The translations under genes were made by a program, and so were the position numbers. Shown here one piece after another: positions 26,775 to 36,383 of a stretch of 64,000 bases of DNA. The stretch is from the NCBI GenBank assembly GCA_020723995.1, contig DYHT01000008.1:1-64000 (forward strand), given 5' to 3'. The stretch comes from Chloroflexus sp. (GTDB taxonomy: Bacteria; Chloroflexota; Anaerolineae; Anaerolineales; Villigracilaceae). How positions within the stretch are numbered: the first letter of the stretch is position 1; every line of letters starts with the position of its first letter. Under the pieces are notes generated by a model, which was given only the letters and a program-made list of their open reading frames with translations, did not search any database and had not been told where the DNA came from.

Positions 26775-28802
26775 ATGAAAAATCGTTTTCTGATCACAAC
26801 CATCATCTTACTAAATATCCTGACGGTTGGCTTTTTTATCGTCCAGTACCTCAATGCAACCTATCCGGCAGTCGGTCATGATTACGCTTATTTCATGCCA
26901 CGCCTGGTGGATACGCACCTCCACTACAAAGTCAATGGGCTGAGCATCCAATGGTATACACCCAGTTTCGGCGGGGGCTTGCCGGCGTATCCCAATCCGC
27001 AGCATTTGCAATTCTCGCTTGTCCAACTGCTGACCTGGTTTGTCAATCCATGGTGGGCTATTCTGGCCTCCATCGTCATCTACACGGCGATTGGTTTTGT
27101 CGCCGCCTATTATTTCCTGAAGCAACTTTTAGGATTGCAATCGTTGGCAAGCATATTGGGTGCGGTATTTTTTACGGTCAATGGTTTCTATTTTCAACAT
27201 ATCGCGGTCGGGCATTTAGCCTTTGAGACCTTCCCTCTGTTTGCGGTTATCGTGGTCATTATCGCTAATCCCAGGCTTCCGGGCCGGCTGGCTGGCATCT
27301 TTCTTTCGCTGATATACGCCCTGCTGATATATTCCGGCAGTTTCCACGTTGCCTTCATCTCTTTACTCGCGCTGCTCGTCGTTATCCCTTTGATCTATCT
27401 GCTCAAACCCTCTTTGTTATCCGGCCGGCGCTTGCTGGCCATCGCCGTGTGGGGAGGCATGCTGACGGTCTTACTGTGCGGTTCGAAAATCTGGGCTGTT
27501 TCTGCCCTGATGCGTTTTTTCCCCAGGGCAATTCATGACCAATATCCCACTAACTGGCTGACAGGCGTGGGCGGGATAATATTTCAGCTCATCGGAACAA
27601 TGACGATCGCCCCGTTTCTTGAGTTAATTGGAAAAAGCCCGCTCGTTTTTGTCGTCCGGTTGGCAGAATGGACCGGCTCTCCCTATAGTTTTTGGGAATT
27701 GGAGGCGGGTTTGTCGCCGGCGCTGCTCTTACTCTTGGCCGGAGGCGCAATCGCCTTTTTATTCCACAAACCCAGGATTCACTACCGGACACTTTTTGCG
27801 CAGCACCCTTCGACAAGCTCAGGGCATCGCCTACTCGGCAACGCGAATGCCACGAATGAGCGAATATCGCGAATATTTTTCAAAAAAATTAGCGCCATTC
27901 GCCTATTCGCGCAATTCGCGTTAAAAAACCTACTGTCTCGTAAAAACTGTCCGGTAGCAAGACCCAGCATAAAATCGCCCATCACAATAAAAAGGCTGCT
28001 GGCGGTTGTGTGCCTGGTCATCGCCATACTGCTCGTGATCGAATTTATCCTAGCGAGTGGGGTAGTGTACCCTCAAATTCGTGGTTTACCATTTCTCAGA
28101 TCCATGCGGGTCAATTCTCGTTGGACCTCCGCTTTTATTTTCCCTCTGGCGGTCACCGGAGCCGTTATTTTCAATAGCTGGACACAAAACTGGAACTCGA
28201 AGCGAAAAACCCTGATTGTCTTTCTCCTGCTGAATGGGATTGCCCTGGCCGCCATGTGGGCGTACTACCTGATCCCGATGAAATACCAGGTGCGCAATTT
28301 CGGGGTTGATTATTCGATAACCGCTTATGAAAAAATCCAGCGCCAAGGCGAAACCTTTGTCATGGACAGGATCATTCCCGACATCAACGACTGGGAGGTG
28401 TTTCAGGCATCCGCCAGCGGGCTGCGCCCGCTCGAGAGCTTGTTCGGTGACCTTAATGCTTTCCGCATTTACCTGCGCGAAGGCTCGGTCTACAATATTG
28501 AGGACGGCTATTTCAACATGCACAATCCGACCGGTTTTGTCTTTCCAGAAGACAACCAGTCCGCTCCCTTCGAGCGCATCCCGGTGACGGACAGGGATAA
28601 GCTGACCGATTTCATCCATCACCGCCAGCCAAAGTGGAACCTGCCGGTTGCCCAACAACTCCTGAATTGGGCTGCTTTGATCACGCTCATAGCGGAATTG
28701 GGCAGCGTGGGCATTTATTTGGCAAAAACCAAGAATCCACGAAGGTCACGAAGGCTTGCCCTGAGCGAAGCCGAAGGGCACACGAAGGGGATAAATAGAT
28801 AA
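26775..28802 (+). CDS. Large multi-TM membrane protein (GT-C/YfhO-like) carrying an in-frame repeat insertion
   Basis: TM-rich 675-aa ORF; residues from about 27782-27957 are encoded by an inverted-repeat-bounded element. Confidence 0.6.
   Translation: MKNRFLITTIILLNILTVGFFIVQYLNATYPAVGHDYAYFMPRLVDTHLHYKVNGLSIQWYTPSFGGGLPAYPNPQHLQFSLVQLLTWFVNPWWAILASIVIYTAIGFVAAYYFLKQLLGLQSLASILGAVFFTVNGFYFQHIAVGHLAFETFPLFAVIVVIIANPRLPGRLAGIFLSLIYALLIYSGSFHVAFISLLALLVVIPLIYLLKPSLLSGRRLLAIAVWGGMLTVLLCGSKIWAVSALMRFFPRAIHDQYPTNWLTGVGGIIFQLIGTMTIAPFLELIGKSPLVFVVRLAEWTGSPYSFWELEAGLSPALLLLLAGGAIAFLFHKPRIHYRTLFAQHPSTSSGHRLLGNANATNERISRIFFKKISAIRLFAQFALKNLLSRKNCPVARPSIKSPITIKRLLAVVCLVIAILLVIEFILASGVVYPQIRGLPFLRSMRVNSRWTSAFIFPLAVTGAVIFNSWTQNWNSKRKTLIVFLLLNGIALAAMWAYYLIPMKYQVRNFGVDYSITAYEKIQRQGETFVMDRIIPDINDWEVFQASASGLRPLESLFGDLNAFRIYLREGSVYNIEDGYFNMHNPTGFVFPEDNQSAPFERIPVTDRDKLTDFIHHRQPKWNLPVAQQLLNWAALITLIAELGSVGIYLAKTKNPRRSRRLALSEAEGHTKGINR
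27782..27957. mobile_element. Inverted-repeat-bounded element inside a CDS, with nested palindromic repeats
   Basis: CTACCGGACACTTTTT ... AAAAACTGTCCGGTAG termini (15/16 complementary); contains CCTTCGACAAGCTCAGGGCA and ACGCGAAT..ATTCGCGT palindrome. Confidence 0.7.
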
Positions 28803-28842
28803 ACTTCGTGAACTTCGTGTCCTTCGTTGAAGAGAAATCCTT

Positions 28843-30369
28843 ATGAACCTGAGCAATCAACATCCCTCCTTTTTCCCTTGGCGCTGGGCCATGCCGGCTG
28901 TGATCGGCGTCCTGTTCGTGATGGCGCTCGGCATCCGGCTGTTTGACCTGACCGATCCGCCCAATGATTTTTACATGGTGCGCCAATACCGCTCGGCTCT
29001 GATGGCGCGCGGCATGTACTACCAGTCTTTGACGGATGTGCCGGAATGGAAGCGCGCGGCGGCTGTTGCCCAATGGAAATCTGAATCGCTGATCGAACCA
29101 CCGCTGATGGAGAGCCTGGTGGCGCTCACCTATCGCCTGACCGGAGAACGCCTGTGGATTGGTCGTATCCTTTCATCTGTTTTTTGGCTGCTGGGAGGCC
29201 TGGCCTTGTTTTGGCTGGCCGGCGAGATGAACCTGCGCGAGGCCGGGGTGGTTGCCCTGGCTTATTATCTCTTCCTGCCATTCGGTGTGATCGCCAGCCG
29301 GGCATTCCTGCCCGATCCTTTGATGACCGCCGCGATTGTCTGGGCCTTGTGGGCGCTTAACCGCTGGGAAGTACGCAGGACATGGCGCGCAGCCCTCTGG
29401 GCCGGCGTTTTGACCGGCATTGCGATCCTGATCAAATCGGTGGCCATTTTTCCCTTGCTGGGCGCCGCCGCCGGCCTAGTTCTCAGCCGGGGGGCGCTCA
29501 AACGGATCATCCTCGACAAGCAGGTTTGGGTCGTCGCCGGGCTGACTGCTCTGCCCAATGTACTTTTTTATATTTACGGCGTCTTCATCCTGGGGACGCT
29601 GGGGGATCAATTCGCTTTCCGCTTCTTTCCCAACCTGCTGCGCGACCCGGGCTTCTATGTCAGTTGGGTATTTACAGCCAGCGGGCGGGTCGGTTTTGAA
29701 GTGCTGCTGATCGCGCTGGCAGGTGCACTGGTATCTCAGAGCAAGGCTCACCGTGGCATCTTGATCGGTTTATGGATCAGCTACCTGATCTATGGCCTGG
29801 CTTTTCCCTACCATTTCATCACGCATGATTATTACCACCTGCCGCTCGTCCCGATCGTCGCCATCGGCTTGCTGCCCATCACCAGCCTGGTCATGGGGCA
29901 ACTGGCGGCGCAAAAAGGCTGGTTATTGCGAGCCGGATTTTTGGGCATTCTGTTCTTTGGCATCCTGATCAGCCTGTGGGAGGTGCGCGTCACTCTGGTG
30001 CGGGATGATTACCGGCATGAGATCAAATACTGGCAGGAACTCGGTGATAAAATCGGTCGCGACAAAAATGTCATCGCGCTTTCCGGCGATTATGGCCTGC
30101 GGCTGGCTTATTTCGGCTGGATCAACGGCAGCCAGTGGCTGAACACAGCCGACATATACTTGCGCGCACTGGCCGGGCAGACCCCACCCGATTTTGCGAC
30201 CACGTTCCGCGAACAAACCGCCGGCAAGGACATTTTTTTGGTCACCTCGCCTCCCGAATGGGAAAAACAGGCCGAATTGCGCGCCTACCTCACCACTCAT
30301 TACATGTTGATCGAACAGGGCGATGACGGTTACTGGATCTTCGACCTGCACCAGCCTCTTTCTCCGTGA
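28843..30369 (+). CDS. GT39/ArnT-like integral membrane glycosyltransferase, paralogue
   Basis: LFDLTDPPNDFYMVRQYRSALMARGMYYQ; YHFITHDYYHLPLVPIVAI. Confidence 0.7.
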   Translation: MNLSNQHPSFFPWRWAMPAVIGVLFVMALGIRLFDLTDPPNDFYMVRQYRSALMARGMYYQSLTDVPEWKRAAAVAQWKSESLIEPPLMESLVALTYRLTGERLWIGRILSSVFWLLGGLALFWLAGEMNLREAGVVALAYYLFLPFGVIASRAFLPDPLMTAAIVWALWALNRWEVRRTWRAALWAGVLTGIAILIKSVAIFPLLGAAAGLVLSRGALKRIILDKQVWVVAGLTALPNVLFYIYGVFILGTLGDQFAFRFFPNLLRDPGFYVSWVFTASGRVGFEVLLIALAGALVSQSKAHRGILIGLWISYLIYGLAFPYHFITHDYYHLPLVPIVAIGLLPITSLVMGQLAAQKGWLLRAGFLGILFFGILISLWEVRVTLVRDDYRHEIKYWQELGDKIGRDKNVIALSGDYGLRLAYFGWINGSQWLNTADIYLRALAGQTPPDFATTFREQTAGKDIFLVTSPPEWEKQAELRAYLTTHYMLIEQGDDGYWIFDLHQPLSP

Positions 30370-31166
30370 ATCCGATGAACCCACCCAAGTTTCCCCTTGT
30401 TTCCATCGTCACCCCCTCGTTCAATCAGGCCCGCTTTTTAGAGGCCACCATCCGCTCGGTGCTGGAGCAGGATTACCCACGTATCGAATACATCCTCGTG
30501 GACGGCGGCTCCACTGACGGCAGCGTGGACATTATCCACCGCTACTCGGAGCGATTGGCCTGGTGGGTTTCGGAACGTGACAAGGGCCAGACCGACGCGA
30601 TCAACAAAGGCTTTGCGCGCGCCAATGGCGAAATCCTGGCCTGGCTCAACTCGGACGACACGTACCAGCCCGGCGCGGTGGCCGAGGCGGTGGCATTTTT
30701 GCGCGGCCGGCCCGAGGTCGGGCTGGTATACGGCGATGCCAATTTCATTGACGAAAACGGCGAACTCATCGGTCGTTTCCCCGCCGCGCAGACCGATTAC
30801 CGTCGCCTGCGGCGCGGCTACGTCCACATCCCCCAGCAGGCCTCCTTCTGGCGCGCCGACTTGTGGAAAAAGGTCGCCCCACTCGATCCCTCGTTCTACT
30901 TCGCCATGGACTATGACCTGTGGGTGCGCATAGCCGCGCTGGCCCCAGTTCGATACACGCCGCGCACGTGGGCCAATTTCCGCCTGCACACGCAGGGTAA
31001 GACCATCGCCGCCGATGACCGCTGCTGGCCGGAGATGCTGCGGGTGCATTACCGGGACGGGGGTTCGTGGTTTGGGATTTTGCCGGTCAAGTACCTGGTT
31101 AGAAAAATTATCTCGCCGTTTTGGCGTCTCCGTTTACAACGGAAAATGAGAAGTGGACAGACATGA
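30366..31166 (+). CDS. Glycosyltransferase family 2 (paralogue of 19748..20698)
   Basis: PLVSIVTPSFNQARFLEATIRSVLEQDYPRIEYILVDGGSTDGSVDIIHRYSERLAWWVSE. Confidence 0.88.
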   Translation: MNPMNPPKFPLVSIVTPSFNQARFLEATIRSVLEQDYPRIEYILVDGGSTDGSVDIIHRYSERLAWWVSERDKGQTDAINKGFARANGEILAWLNSDDTYQPGAVAEAVAFLRGRPEVGLVYGDANFIDENGELIGRFPAAQTDYRRLRRGYVHIPQQASFWRADLWKKVAPLDPSFYFAMDYDLWVRIAALAPVRYTPRTWANFRLHTQGKTIAADDRCWPEMLRVHYRDGGSWFGILPVKYLVRKIISPFWRLRLQRKMRSGQT

Positions 31167-31777
31167 AAAAACGGTTACTTAGACGCCCATCCCCACAGCA
31201 CATTGCCGGCTTATTGCAGGCCTGGCGTTTCTGGTTTCTCAGTGCAATATTGGGCGCGTTACTCGGCGGGTTAGCTTACTTTGTTTTTCCGCCCTCTTTC
31301 CGCGCCCAAGCCACGCTGCTCGTGGATCAAAACGTGGAGCAGGTTATCCCGCAAGAGCGCTCCGATTTGTTGATTTATACTTATCTCCAGCGCGAGACAG
31401 ACAAACTGGTTGAATTGGCCTGGTCGGATCAAACGCTTGCAGATGTCTCCAGCCAGACCGGGATCCCGGTTGCCGATCTACGGGATGGACGCTTGCACCT
31501 GAGTCAGCCCAGCGACGGTGGTTGGCACTTTCTCGCCGACGCCCCGGACCCGGCGACTGCTTCTGCGATTGCCTCGGTCTGGGCGCAGGTTTTTGTGGAT
31601 CAGGTCCAATCCAAACCAGCCGGGATCAGCACCTTGTTGGAAATTAATCTCACCCAGGGACAGGATTTGCCGGTGAAACGGGCCGTCTCAATGGGTGTGT
31701 ACGTATTTAGCGGGGCATTGCTGGGGACTGTCCTCCTGGCGTTCGGGATGCTGTTCTTCGACCGTAAGGAAGCCTAG
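31163..31777 (+). CDS. Wzz-like polysaccharide chain-length/co-polymerase protein
   Basis: Two hydrophobic segments flanking a periplasmic-type region; FRAQATLLVDQNVEQ. Confidence 0.65.
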   Translation: MKKRLLRRPSPQHIAGLLQAWRFWFLSAILGALLGGLAYFVFPPSFRAQATLLVDQNVEQVIPQERSDLLIYTYLQRETDKLVELAWSDQTLADVSSQTGIPVADLRDGRLHLSQPSDGGWHFLADAPDPATASAIASVWAQVFVDQVQSKPAGISTLLEINLTQGQDLPVKRAVSMGVYVFSGALLGTVLLAFGMLFFDRKEA

Positions 31778-31778
31778 C

Positions 31779-33254
31779 ATGAAACTGCTCGCGCCTGAAA
31801 ACCTGAATCGGATTGAGCGCTTCTTGTGGGCGCTTACGCTGGTAACCATACCGGTGACCAGCTTCCGGTTCATGCCTTTCATGGGGTCCGATTCACAAGT
31901 CCGTCCGCTTTCACTCATTCCGGCTGTATTGCTCTTGTTTGTGCTGGTCATACGTTGTTTACAGCAGCGCCGCTTACTTTTCTGGAGTAGCAGTCTCCTC
32001 CCTTTGATGGCGTTTGCACTCGCTGCGCTCCTGTCCAGTGCGGTCGGGTTCTTTCTGGCCCCCGTGGATTTGTATCATTATAATTACGCGAGTCGCCTGT
32101 TGCGGGCGTGGATCACTTTTGGAGTGGGGTTGATATTCTTTTTCGTCCCTATGAGCATGAATCATGATGAACAAGATTTGAAATTTACCCTCAAATGGTT
32201 GTTTGTAGGTTTAATAGCGCAGGTGACATGGGCAGGAATCCAGTTATTCAGTTTTTATATTCCTGAAGTGTATTTGGGATACGCTCTTGATAAGATCCAG
32301 AAAACAGTCATGATGGCAGGCCTTGCGCCTAATCGGCGTATTTCTGGTCTGACTTTGGAACCTTCCTGGCTTGCCGCACAGGTGATGACGGTCTATTTGC
32401 CATGGGCTTTTGCTTCTTTGCTAAAAGCCTATCACTGGGACAAGCGTCGCTGGCTGGCGCCTGTCAGCTTGGCGGCATGTGGCGCGCTTATTCTCTTCAC
32501 CTATTCCCGCAGCGGCATTTTGACGGCTGCCGCGGCATCGCTCTTGACTTTCTTGTTCATCGGTTGGGGCTGGATGAGACAAACCTGGGAATGGTTTTTG
32601 CGGCCTTTCCGCCGCATGAATCCGGTTTTGGCGCGGCGGATGTTGGAGGTGAGCGTGAGAATCGCAATGATTGCCGTCATCCTGGCGGGACTGGCGGGCG
32701 GGTCTTATATTCTTACGCGCAATACATATTTTGCCCAGATTTGGCAGTCTGACAAGAAAAATCTGGTGGATTATTTTGTGGATATCTACGCCGGGCCGCG
32801 CCTTGCCTACGCCTGGGCTGGGTGGACTATTTTCGAACAGCATCCTTGGAGCGGAGTCGGCCTTGGTGCAACCGGGCTATATTTTTATCAGGCTGTGCCA
32901 GATTGGTCACGCTTCAACATTACCGAGATTGCCCAACTCTTGTCGCCGGATAACCTCACTTACCCGAATACTAAAAACTTGTATATCCGCTTGCTAGCTG
33001 AGACGGGAATTGCAGGATTCTGGTTGTTTATTTCTTTTTACTTGCTCGTGCTGGGAAAAGTGCTTACCCTTATGCGTTCACGGCGCAAAGAACTTGTCTT
33101 TGTAGGAGTGGCCAGCCTGCTGGCTTGGTTTGCAATTGTCGCGCTCGGTTTTACCCAGGATTCGCTGGCCATGCCAAATATGTGGATTAATATCGGCATC
33201 CTATTGGGAATGGCTGCCAGCATCCCGGAATCCGAAGCCAATATCCAAGCATAA
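31779..33254 (+). CDS. O-antigen ligase/polymerase-like membrane protein
   Basis: Multi-TM; FTYSRSGILTAAAASLLTFLFIG and HPWSGVGLGATGLYF motifs. Confidence 0.75.
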   Translation: MKLLAPENLNRIERFLWALTLVTIPVTSFRFMPFMGSDSQVRPLSLIPAVLLLFVLVIRCLQQRRLLFWSSSLLPLMAFALAALLSSAVGFFLAPVDLYHYNYASRLLRAWITFGVGLIFFFVPMSMNHDEQDLKFTLKWLFVGLIAQVTWAGIQLFSFYIPEVYLGYALDKIQKTVMMAGLAPNRRISGLTLEPSWLAAQVMTVYLPWAFASLLKAYHWDKRRWLAPVSLAACGALILFTYSRSGILTAAAASLLTFLFIGWGWMRQTWEWFLRPFRRMNPVLARRMLEVSVRIAMIAVILAGLAGGSYILTRNTYFAQIWQSDKKNLVDYFVDIYAGPRLAYAWAGWTIFEQHPWSGVGLGATGLYFYQAVPDWSRFNITEIAQLLSPDNLTYPNTKNLYIRLLAETGIAGFWLFISFYLLVLGKVLTLMRSRRKELVFVGVASLLAWFAIVALGFTQDSLAMPNMWINIGILLGMAASIPESEANIQA

Positions 33255-33257
33255 TTC

Positions 33258-35030
33258 TTGTTTTTGCATTATCATATACTCGTGCGTAACTCCGCCTCCT
33301 CCCCCACTGGCTGGTTCGTGGTCTCCGTGCGCTGGCTGACCATCCTGGGATTGACGGTATCATTGTCCCTGCATGGCAGCCTGGGGAGCGCGCCGATTTT
33401 GCTGCTGCTCGGTCTGGCCGCTTGGAATATTGCCATGACCCTGATGGCGGGGGCGAATCGCTGCCGGCCGCCTCACCGCAGGATGAGCGTCGTCCTGGAT
33501 CTGGCCGTCGCCCTGGCTCTTTTCTGGCAGCAGGGCGGCTTTAGCAGCCCGGCATATTGGGCCGGCTTGCTGCCAATCTTCACGGCGGTTGTCTCCTTCC
33601 AGATCGGCAGCGCTTTGATCGTCGCCATCCTGGTCTCCCTGGCCAAAGTGGGGCTGGCCTGGCTACTTATGCCCTCATTGTTGGAGCTACCGGTGGCGGG
33701 GATGGCGGCGATTGTCCTGTTGATTATTGCCCTTTTGCTTGGTTTTCTGGGGCGAGGGTTGGCGAAAGACCGGACTCCCGTGCAACCTGAAACGTCGGAG
33801 AAAGTTGAAAAAGGCGTGGAGGGTGAACGCCTGCGCGCCATCTCCACCCTGATCTCCACACTGACTGCGACGTTGAACTATCAGCGCGTGATCGATTCGG
33901 CTCTCGACCTCAGCCTGAGCGCGCTGAATTCCGATCCGAACGCCCAACCGGACGACCGCTTGATCGGCGCGGTGTTGCTGTTTTCAAAAGAGGAAACGCT
34001 CAAGATCGCCTCCGCCCGGCGCTTTACGCCCGCGGATCTAAGCATCATCTTGCCGGGCGCAGAAGGCGCGTTTGCCAAGACCATTGAAGATGGCCATCCG
34101 CTCCTCGTTACCAACGTGGCTGAAGATCCGGAACTGAATCGCATTGTCGCCTTGCGGGTGTGCAGCCAGGTATATTGTTTCCCCTTGCGCAGCGGATTCA
34201 GCGTCTACGGCTTATTGGTCTTCGGTCATCCGGATGCCAATTATTTCACACCCGACCGGATGGAGGTCTTGGATATCCTCGGTCAGCAGACGGTGATCGC
34301 CATACAGAACGCCCGCCTGTACCAAGACCTGGCTAACGAGCGTGACCGCATTATCGAGGCGCAGGAGGAGGCCAGGAAGAAACTGGCGCGTGACCTGCAC
34401 GACGGCCCAACCCAATCGGTCTCCGCCATTGCGATGCGCGTCAATTTGGCTCAACGAACGATGGTCAAAGACCCGAAAGCGGCCTATGAGGAATTGAGCC
34501 GCATCGAGGACCTGGCCCGCCGCACGACCAAAGAGATCCGTCACATGCTCTTCACGCTGCGCCCGCTGACGCTCGAAACCCAGGGTTTGGTCGCCGCCCT
34601 GCAGGCGATGGCCGGAAAAATGAAAGAAACTTATTCGCAGAACGTGCTCATCAACATTGATGAGGGCTTGCTCGACCAGTTGGAATTAAGCAAGCAAGGC
34701 GTCATCTTTTACATCGTCGAAGAGGCGGTCAACAACGCCCGCAAACATGCCAAGGCGGCCCACATCGGGGTACGCCTGCGCTCACTCGAAGAGGGACTGG
34801 CCCTGCTCGAAATCCTGGACGACGGCGTCGGCTTCGACATGGAAGCTGTCAACCGCACCTATGATAACCGCGGCAGCCTGGGCATGGTCAACCTGCGCGA
34901 GCGCACCGAACTGGTGAACGGTCTGCTGCATATCCAATCGGCCCCCGGGAAGGGCACTCGAGTCCAGGTTTTCATTCCCCTGACCGAAGAGGCTGCCGAC
35001 CGGCTGCATCACGCGGCGGGTATCGGCTAG
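33258..35030 (+). CDS. GAF-domain sensor histidine kinase, HisKA_3 (NarL-type)
   Basis: EEARKKLARDLHDGPTQSVSAIAMRVNLAQ; YIVEEAVNNARKHAKA; ILDDGVGFD. Confidence 0.88.
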   Translation: MFLHYHILVRNSASSPTGWFVVSVRWLTILGLTVSLSLHGSLGSAPILLLLGLAAWNIAMTLMAGANRCRPPHRRMSVVLDLAVALALFWQQGGFSSPAYWAGLLPIFTAVVSFQIGSALIVAILVSLAKVGLAWLLMPSLLELPVAGMAAIVLLIIALLLGFLGRGLAKDRTPVQPETSEKVEKGVEGERLRAISTLISTLTATLNYQRVIDSALDLSLSALNSDPNAQPDDRLIGAVLLFSKEETLKIASARRFTPADLSIILPGAEGAFAKTIEDGHPLLVTNVAEDPELNRIVALRVCSQVYCFPLRSGFSVYGLLVFGHPDANYFTPDRMEVLDILGQQTVIAIQNARLYQDLANERDRIIEAQEEARKKLARDLHDGPTQSVSAIAMRVNLAQRTMVKDPKAAYEELSRIEDLARRTTKEIRHMLFTLRPLTLETQGLVAALQAMAGKMKETYSQNVLINIDEGLLDQLELSKQGVIFYIVEEAVNNARKHAKAAHIGVRLRSLEEGLALLEILDDGVGFDMEAVNRTYDNRGSLGMVNLRERTELVNGLLHIQSAPGKGTRVQVFIPLTEEAADRLHHAAGIG

Positions 35031-35057
35031 ATTCCACCTATCAAAACCTGAGGTGCT

Positions 35058-35855
35058 ATGCCATTCGCCGCCGGGATGCATTATTTCATCCATGACTCCC
35101 AAACATCGGGGGCAGGAGGGGGCGACGTTTTCAGGCCGCCTGTGATCCTGATCCACGGAGCGGGAGGCAATTATCTCTATTGGCCGCCCGAAATTCGGCG
35201 GCTGAGTGGTTTTCGCGTCTTGGCGCTCGACCTGCCCGGGCACGGCAAATCCAGCGGCATGGGATTGCAGTCTGTGTGTGACTATGCCCGCAGCGTAGTG
35301 GATTTCATGGATACCGTCGGACTCTGGCGGGCGGTCGTCCTCGGGCATTCGATGGGCGGCGCTATCGCGCTGACCCTGGCGCTCGACCACGCGGAACGCG
35401 TCGCCGGACTTGGCCTGCTCGGGACGGGAGCGCGTTTGCGCGTCGCCCAGATTATGCTCACCAACACCGCCAATGCGGCCACCTTTTCGCTGGCCGTCCA
35501 GATGATCAACGAATGGGCCTTTGGGCCGCAAGCCGACCCTCACCTAAAAGCGCTGGCCGCCAAACGCATGGCGGAAACACGTCCGGCTGTATTGCACGGC
35601 GATTTACTGGCTTGCGATTCCTTTGATGTCATGGATCGCCTGAGCGAGATGCGTGTTCCTACCCTGATCATTTGCGGTACGGAAGATAAACTGACCCCCC
35701 TTACCTATTCCAAAACCCTGGCCTCCCGAATCCCAGGCGCCGCGCTCCAGACTGTAGACGGCGCCGGTCACATGGTCATGCTCGAGGAACCTCGCCGCGT
35801 GGCTGGAGCCTTGACGGTTTTCTTGAAGACGGTACCATATCAACCTGGAATGTAG
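35058..35855 (+). CDS. Alpha/beta hydrolase
   Basis: VILIHGAGGNYLYW; VVLGHSMGGAIAL; GAGHMVMLEEPRRV. Confidence 0.88.
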   Translation: MPFAAGMHYFIHDSQTSGAGGGDVFRPPVILIHGAGGNYLYWPPEIRRLSGFRVLALDLPGHGKSSGMGLQSVCDYARSVVDFMDTVGLWRAVVLGHSMGGAIALTLALDHAERVAGLGLLGTGARLRVAQIMLTNTANAATFSLAVQMINEWAFGPQADPHLKALAAKRMAETRPAVLHGDLLACDSFDVMDRLSEMRVPTLIICGTEDKLTPLTYSKTLASRIPGAALQTVDGAGHMVMLEEPRRVAGALTVFLKTVPYQPGM

Positions 35856-35872
35856 TTTATTCCCCCGCAGGC

Positions 35873-36042
35873 CTAATATTACAGCGCAATGTTGCTTTTC
35901 CTCATGTCAGCATGTCATTCTGAGCACCCTGGTGCTTTTCCAGGGTACGAAGAATCTCACATTTGCCAGGCGGAGACCCTTCGGGCGTAAAGAACACGCC
36001 CTCAGGGTGACAGGCCAGAGGAACATTGCGCTGTAATGCTAA
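35873..36042. mobile_element. MITE-like repeat family A, copy 2
   Basis: TTACAGCGCAATGTTGC...GAGGAACATTGCGCTGTAA perfect 15-bp terminal inverted repeats; near-identical to 21637-21785. Confidence 0.85.
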
Positions 36043-36177
36043 GCAACTATCTCAAAAGAGGCCGGCCGGGCTCCCATGCCCGGCAATTCAACCGCCGCCG
36101 TACCGAGACCCGACGAAGCAACCCCCTGCAACCTGCAAACAATCCAAGGGAGGTGCCATGAAACTGCTTCGTCGCGG

Positions 36178-36328
36178 GTAACTATTCAGCCAGCGCTGAG
36201 TACACCGATTTGTCACTCTGAGCGGAGCGAAGAGTCCCCTCCAGCGTGGGGGATGCTTCGTCGCACACCGTCCTGGCGGTCGGTGCCAGGGAAAAACGCT
36301 CCTCAGCATGACAGGCCTGAATAGTTAC
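36178..36328. mobile_element. MITE-like repeat family B, copy 1, flanked by 8-bp direct repeat CGTCGCGG
   Basis: GTAACTATTCAG ... CTGAATAGTTAC perfect 12-bp TIR; CGTCGCGG at 36170-36177 and 36329-36336. Confidence 0.9.
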
Positions 36329-36383
36329 CGTCGCGGAGCTTATACTGAGCATAGCGAAGTGCTCCTCGCAGCGACATGATTTG

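Noticed and set aside
36061-36177. SAM-type riboswitch upstream of the MKLLRRG mini-ORF
   Set aside because: Only partial resemblance (GCAACC...GGTGCCA) without a convincing full S-box core; left as an unclassified leader-like region.
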